Shown here: in pieces, positions 19,135 to 20,279 of the stretch
Layout: the number at the start of each line of letters is the position of its first letter
Position numbering within the stretch: the stretch's first letter is position 1
IMG/VR virus record: IMGVR_UViG_3300025120_000742
Coordinates: 1 to 20,279 of that record
Strand: one strand, 5' to 3'
Length of the DNA: 20,279 bases
Source: a virus
The notes under the pieces: model-generated
Seen by the model: only the letters and a program-made list of their open reading frames with translations
Database searches by the model: none
Told to the model about the DNA's origin: nothing
Made by a program: the position numbers and the translations under genes

Positions 19135-20052
19135 ATGCCTTCAGATGTTAGTTTAGTTAATGTCCGTAAATCTTTCCAAGCAGTTGCCGGCTTAGAAAGT
19201 ATGACCGAAATGGATCATTTCTTCTTCGAGCAGTCCTTAAATAGGGCTGTTCGGAGAGCTTATGATTCTTCACCTTCTTGGACTAGGTACTTAGTAGCTT
19301 CCGAAGAAAGAAGTCTTTATGCTTTAAATATCGTTAATTCAACTGTTAGTACAGTTAATCAAAACTATGTAATACTAGGTCAAGATACATCCGGATTTAA
19401 TGTATATCAAGGTGTAACAACCTCTACAGTTCACGTATTTAGAGATAACACAAGTAATACTTGGAAGGTAAGTTCTGGGTCTACAGCTTCATTGGCTGCC
19501 TCCGGAACTTATAGCGTAAGCGGAGGTGTATTAAGAAATGAAGAGCAAGATCAAGAAAAAAAGAATAACGCTTATGATGTTTTAATTTGGACTAATAATA
19601 ATAGTGGAGCTTTTTCGGTAACGGAAAGAAGTTTAATACCTTTTTCTGAAACTAATAAAAACTCTATAGGTTTATTTATTAGGATTCACAGAAATAAGGC
19701 TTTCTTAGAGAACTCAGCACGTGAGTTTGATTTTTATGTAGATGCAGAGGGTGCTAATATTTTAAATGTATCCAGCAATTCTCAAGAAACATTATTCGTA
19801 ACTTATAAAAAAGCGTACAGCTCTACCTTTGATGAAACAAGCACGGACGTACCCGCTGAGTTTTTTGACTACATAGTATATTCAGTGCTTTCAGATTTTT
19901 ACACCGGAGACGGCCAAACAGAAAAAGCAGTAATAGCTGAACAGTCAGCTGACAAAATGCTTGATCGTGAATTATTCAAATTGGATAATTTCGTAAACAA
20001 AAATACAATAACTAAAAAATTCTCAACTTACGTCAACCACCAAAGTCGTTGA
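19135..20052 (+). CDS. Head-tail adaptor-type protein, copy B (paralog with insertion)
   Basis: The 305 aa protein repeats the layout of the preceding gene: VRKSFQAVAGLESMTEMDHF and FFEQSLNRAVRRAYDSSPSW at the N-terminus, IRIHRNK, LFVTYKKA, and FFDYIVYSVLSDFYTGDGQT (where copy A has FFEYMAFGAYADFLRGDGQT). It is longer because of an insert around residues 65-165 that is beta-rich and Thr/Ser-rich (STVHVFRDNTSNTWKVSSG). It likely forms another ring of the neck or the start of the tail, with the insert pointing outward. It starts 7 bases after copy A, suggesting gene duplication. Confidence 0.7.
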   Translation: MPSDVSLVNVRKSFQAVAGLESMTEMDHFFFEQSLNRAVRRAYDSSPSWTRYLVASEERSLYALNIVNSTVSTVNQNYVILGQDTSGFNVYQGVTTSTVHVFRDNTSNTWKVSSGSTASLAASGTYSVSGGVLRNEEQDQEKKNNAYDVLIWTNNNSGAFSVTERSLIPFSETNKNSIGLFIRIHRNKAFLENSAREFDFYVDAEGANILNVSSNSQETLFVTYKKAYSSTFDETSTDVPAEFFDYIVYSVLSDFYTGDGQTEKAVIAEQSADKMLDRELFKLDNFVNKNTITKKFSTYVNHQSR

Positions 20053-20073
20053 CACTTAATGTAAAATAGTCCT

Positions 20074-20279
20074 ATGGCAAACTCATTCGTAACCAACTTA
20101 TATCCAAAGCCGACTTCTGGAGTGGCGGACCAAACCCTTGCGGTAGCAGATACTGCTGTGCAGTTCGGAACTGCGTTCAATAGCTTGACTCGATACATTG
20201 TACTAGATGTACAACTAGCAGACGTTCGAGTAACCTATGACGGTTCAGCTCCTACAACTACAAACGGTCACATCCTTTT
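20074..20279 (+). CDS. Partial structural protein (3' end beyond window)
   Basis: ATG 20074 opens a frame that runs off the right edge, giving 68 residues: MANSFVTNLYPKPTSGVADQ, then TLAVADTAVQFGTAFNSLTRY and IVLDVQLADVRVTYDGSAPT. The short beta-rich pattern (VQFG, RYIVLDVQLADVRVTYDG) resembles small head or fibre proteins that occur after the adaptor genes in related phages. There is no transmembrane segment. Incomplete, so its length cannot be compared. Confidence 0.6.
   Translation, partial: MANSFVTNLYPKPTSGVADQTLAVADTAVQFGTAFNSLTRYIVLDVQLADVRVTYDGSAPTTTNGHIL

Noticed and set aside
20049-20077. TTGACA near the end of the second adaptor gene as a promoter
   Set aside because: No acceptable -10 at 16-18 bases; the nearest TAAAAT is only 7 bases away.

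Overview
The window is part of a tailed double-stranded DNA bacteriophage genome (Caudoviricetes). The evidence is a contiguous rightward set of terminase large subunit, portal, scaffold, SU10/DUF5309-type major capsid protein and head-tail proteins, opposed to a leftward replication and recombination set. The gene content resembles, from memory, podovirus-like environmental marine phages with moderate-to-low GC. The host cannot be read from the sequence. No integrase, repressor, tRNA, CRISPR, RNA polymerase or DNA polymerase is visible here.

Left half (1 to about 8990, minus strand, transcribed right to left): small early-type genes (94 aa unknown, a 211 aa helical protein, DUF7417-like, a 48 aa membrane protein, small acidic and helical proteins), then a compact recombination and DNA-metabolism operon. 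This operon holds a RecB/Cas4-like PD-(D/E)XK exonuclease, a cytosine-5 DNA methyltransferase, an HNH nuclease, an endonuclease VII-like protein, an Erf-family annealing protein, a small SSB-like protein, a DUF5664/MazZ-like nucleotide pyrophosphohydrolase, a DnaB-type helicase, a second small PD-(D/E)XK nuclease, and a coiled-coil protein cut by the window edge. Many junctions are ATGA or TAATG overlaps, implying translational coupling. Two small genes missed by a length cutoff fill apparent gaps (6154-6267 and 7531-7677).

Centre (8989-9386): a divergent control region of about 400 bp. It carries a leftward extended -10 promoter, a rightward sigma70-like promoter, six regularly spaced copies of the dyad ATWAG-N5-CTWAT (period about 26.6 bp), an 18-bp tandem palindromic repeat and a sharply GC-rich block just before the small terminase gene. 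It looks like an origin, packaging site or operator array.

Right half (9387 to end, plus strand): small terminase, two small proteins, large terminase, a 125 aa protein, portal, a T4-type lysozyme, a 72 aa protein, scaffold, major capsid protein, probable decoration protein, an intrinsic terminator, a 102 aa protein, two tandem paralogous head-tail adaptor-type proteins and a partial structural gene.

Most interesting: (1) the methyltransferase gene carries a second, stop-free 374-codon frame with modular WxTP repeats and a C-terminal LNPxWVExLMG motif, so it is either an overprinted gene or a conserved echo; (2) the six-copy dyad array; (3) a perfect consensus promoter firing into a gene-free gap, a possible ncRNA; (4) a duplicated hairpin-plus-leader intergenic cassette between early genes.
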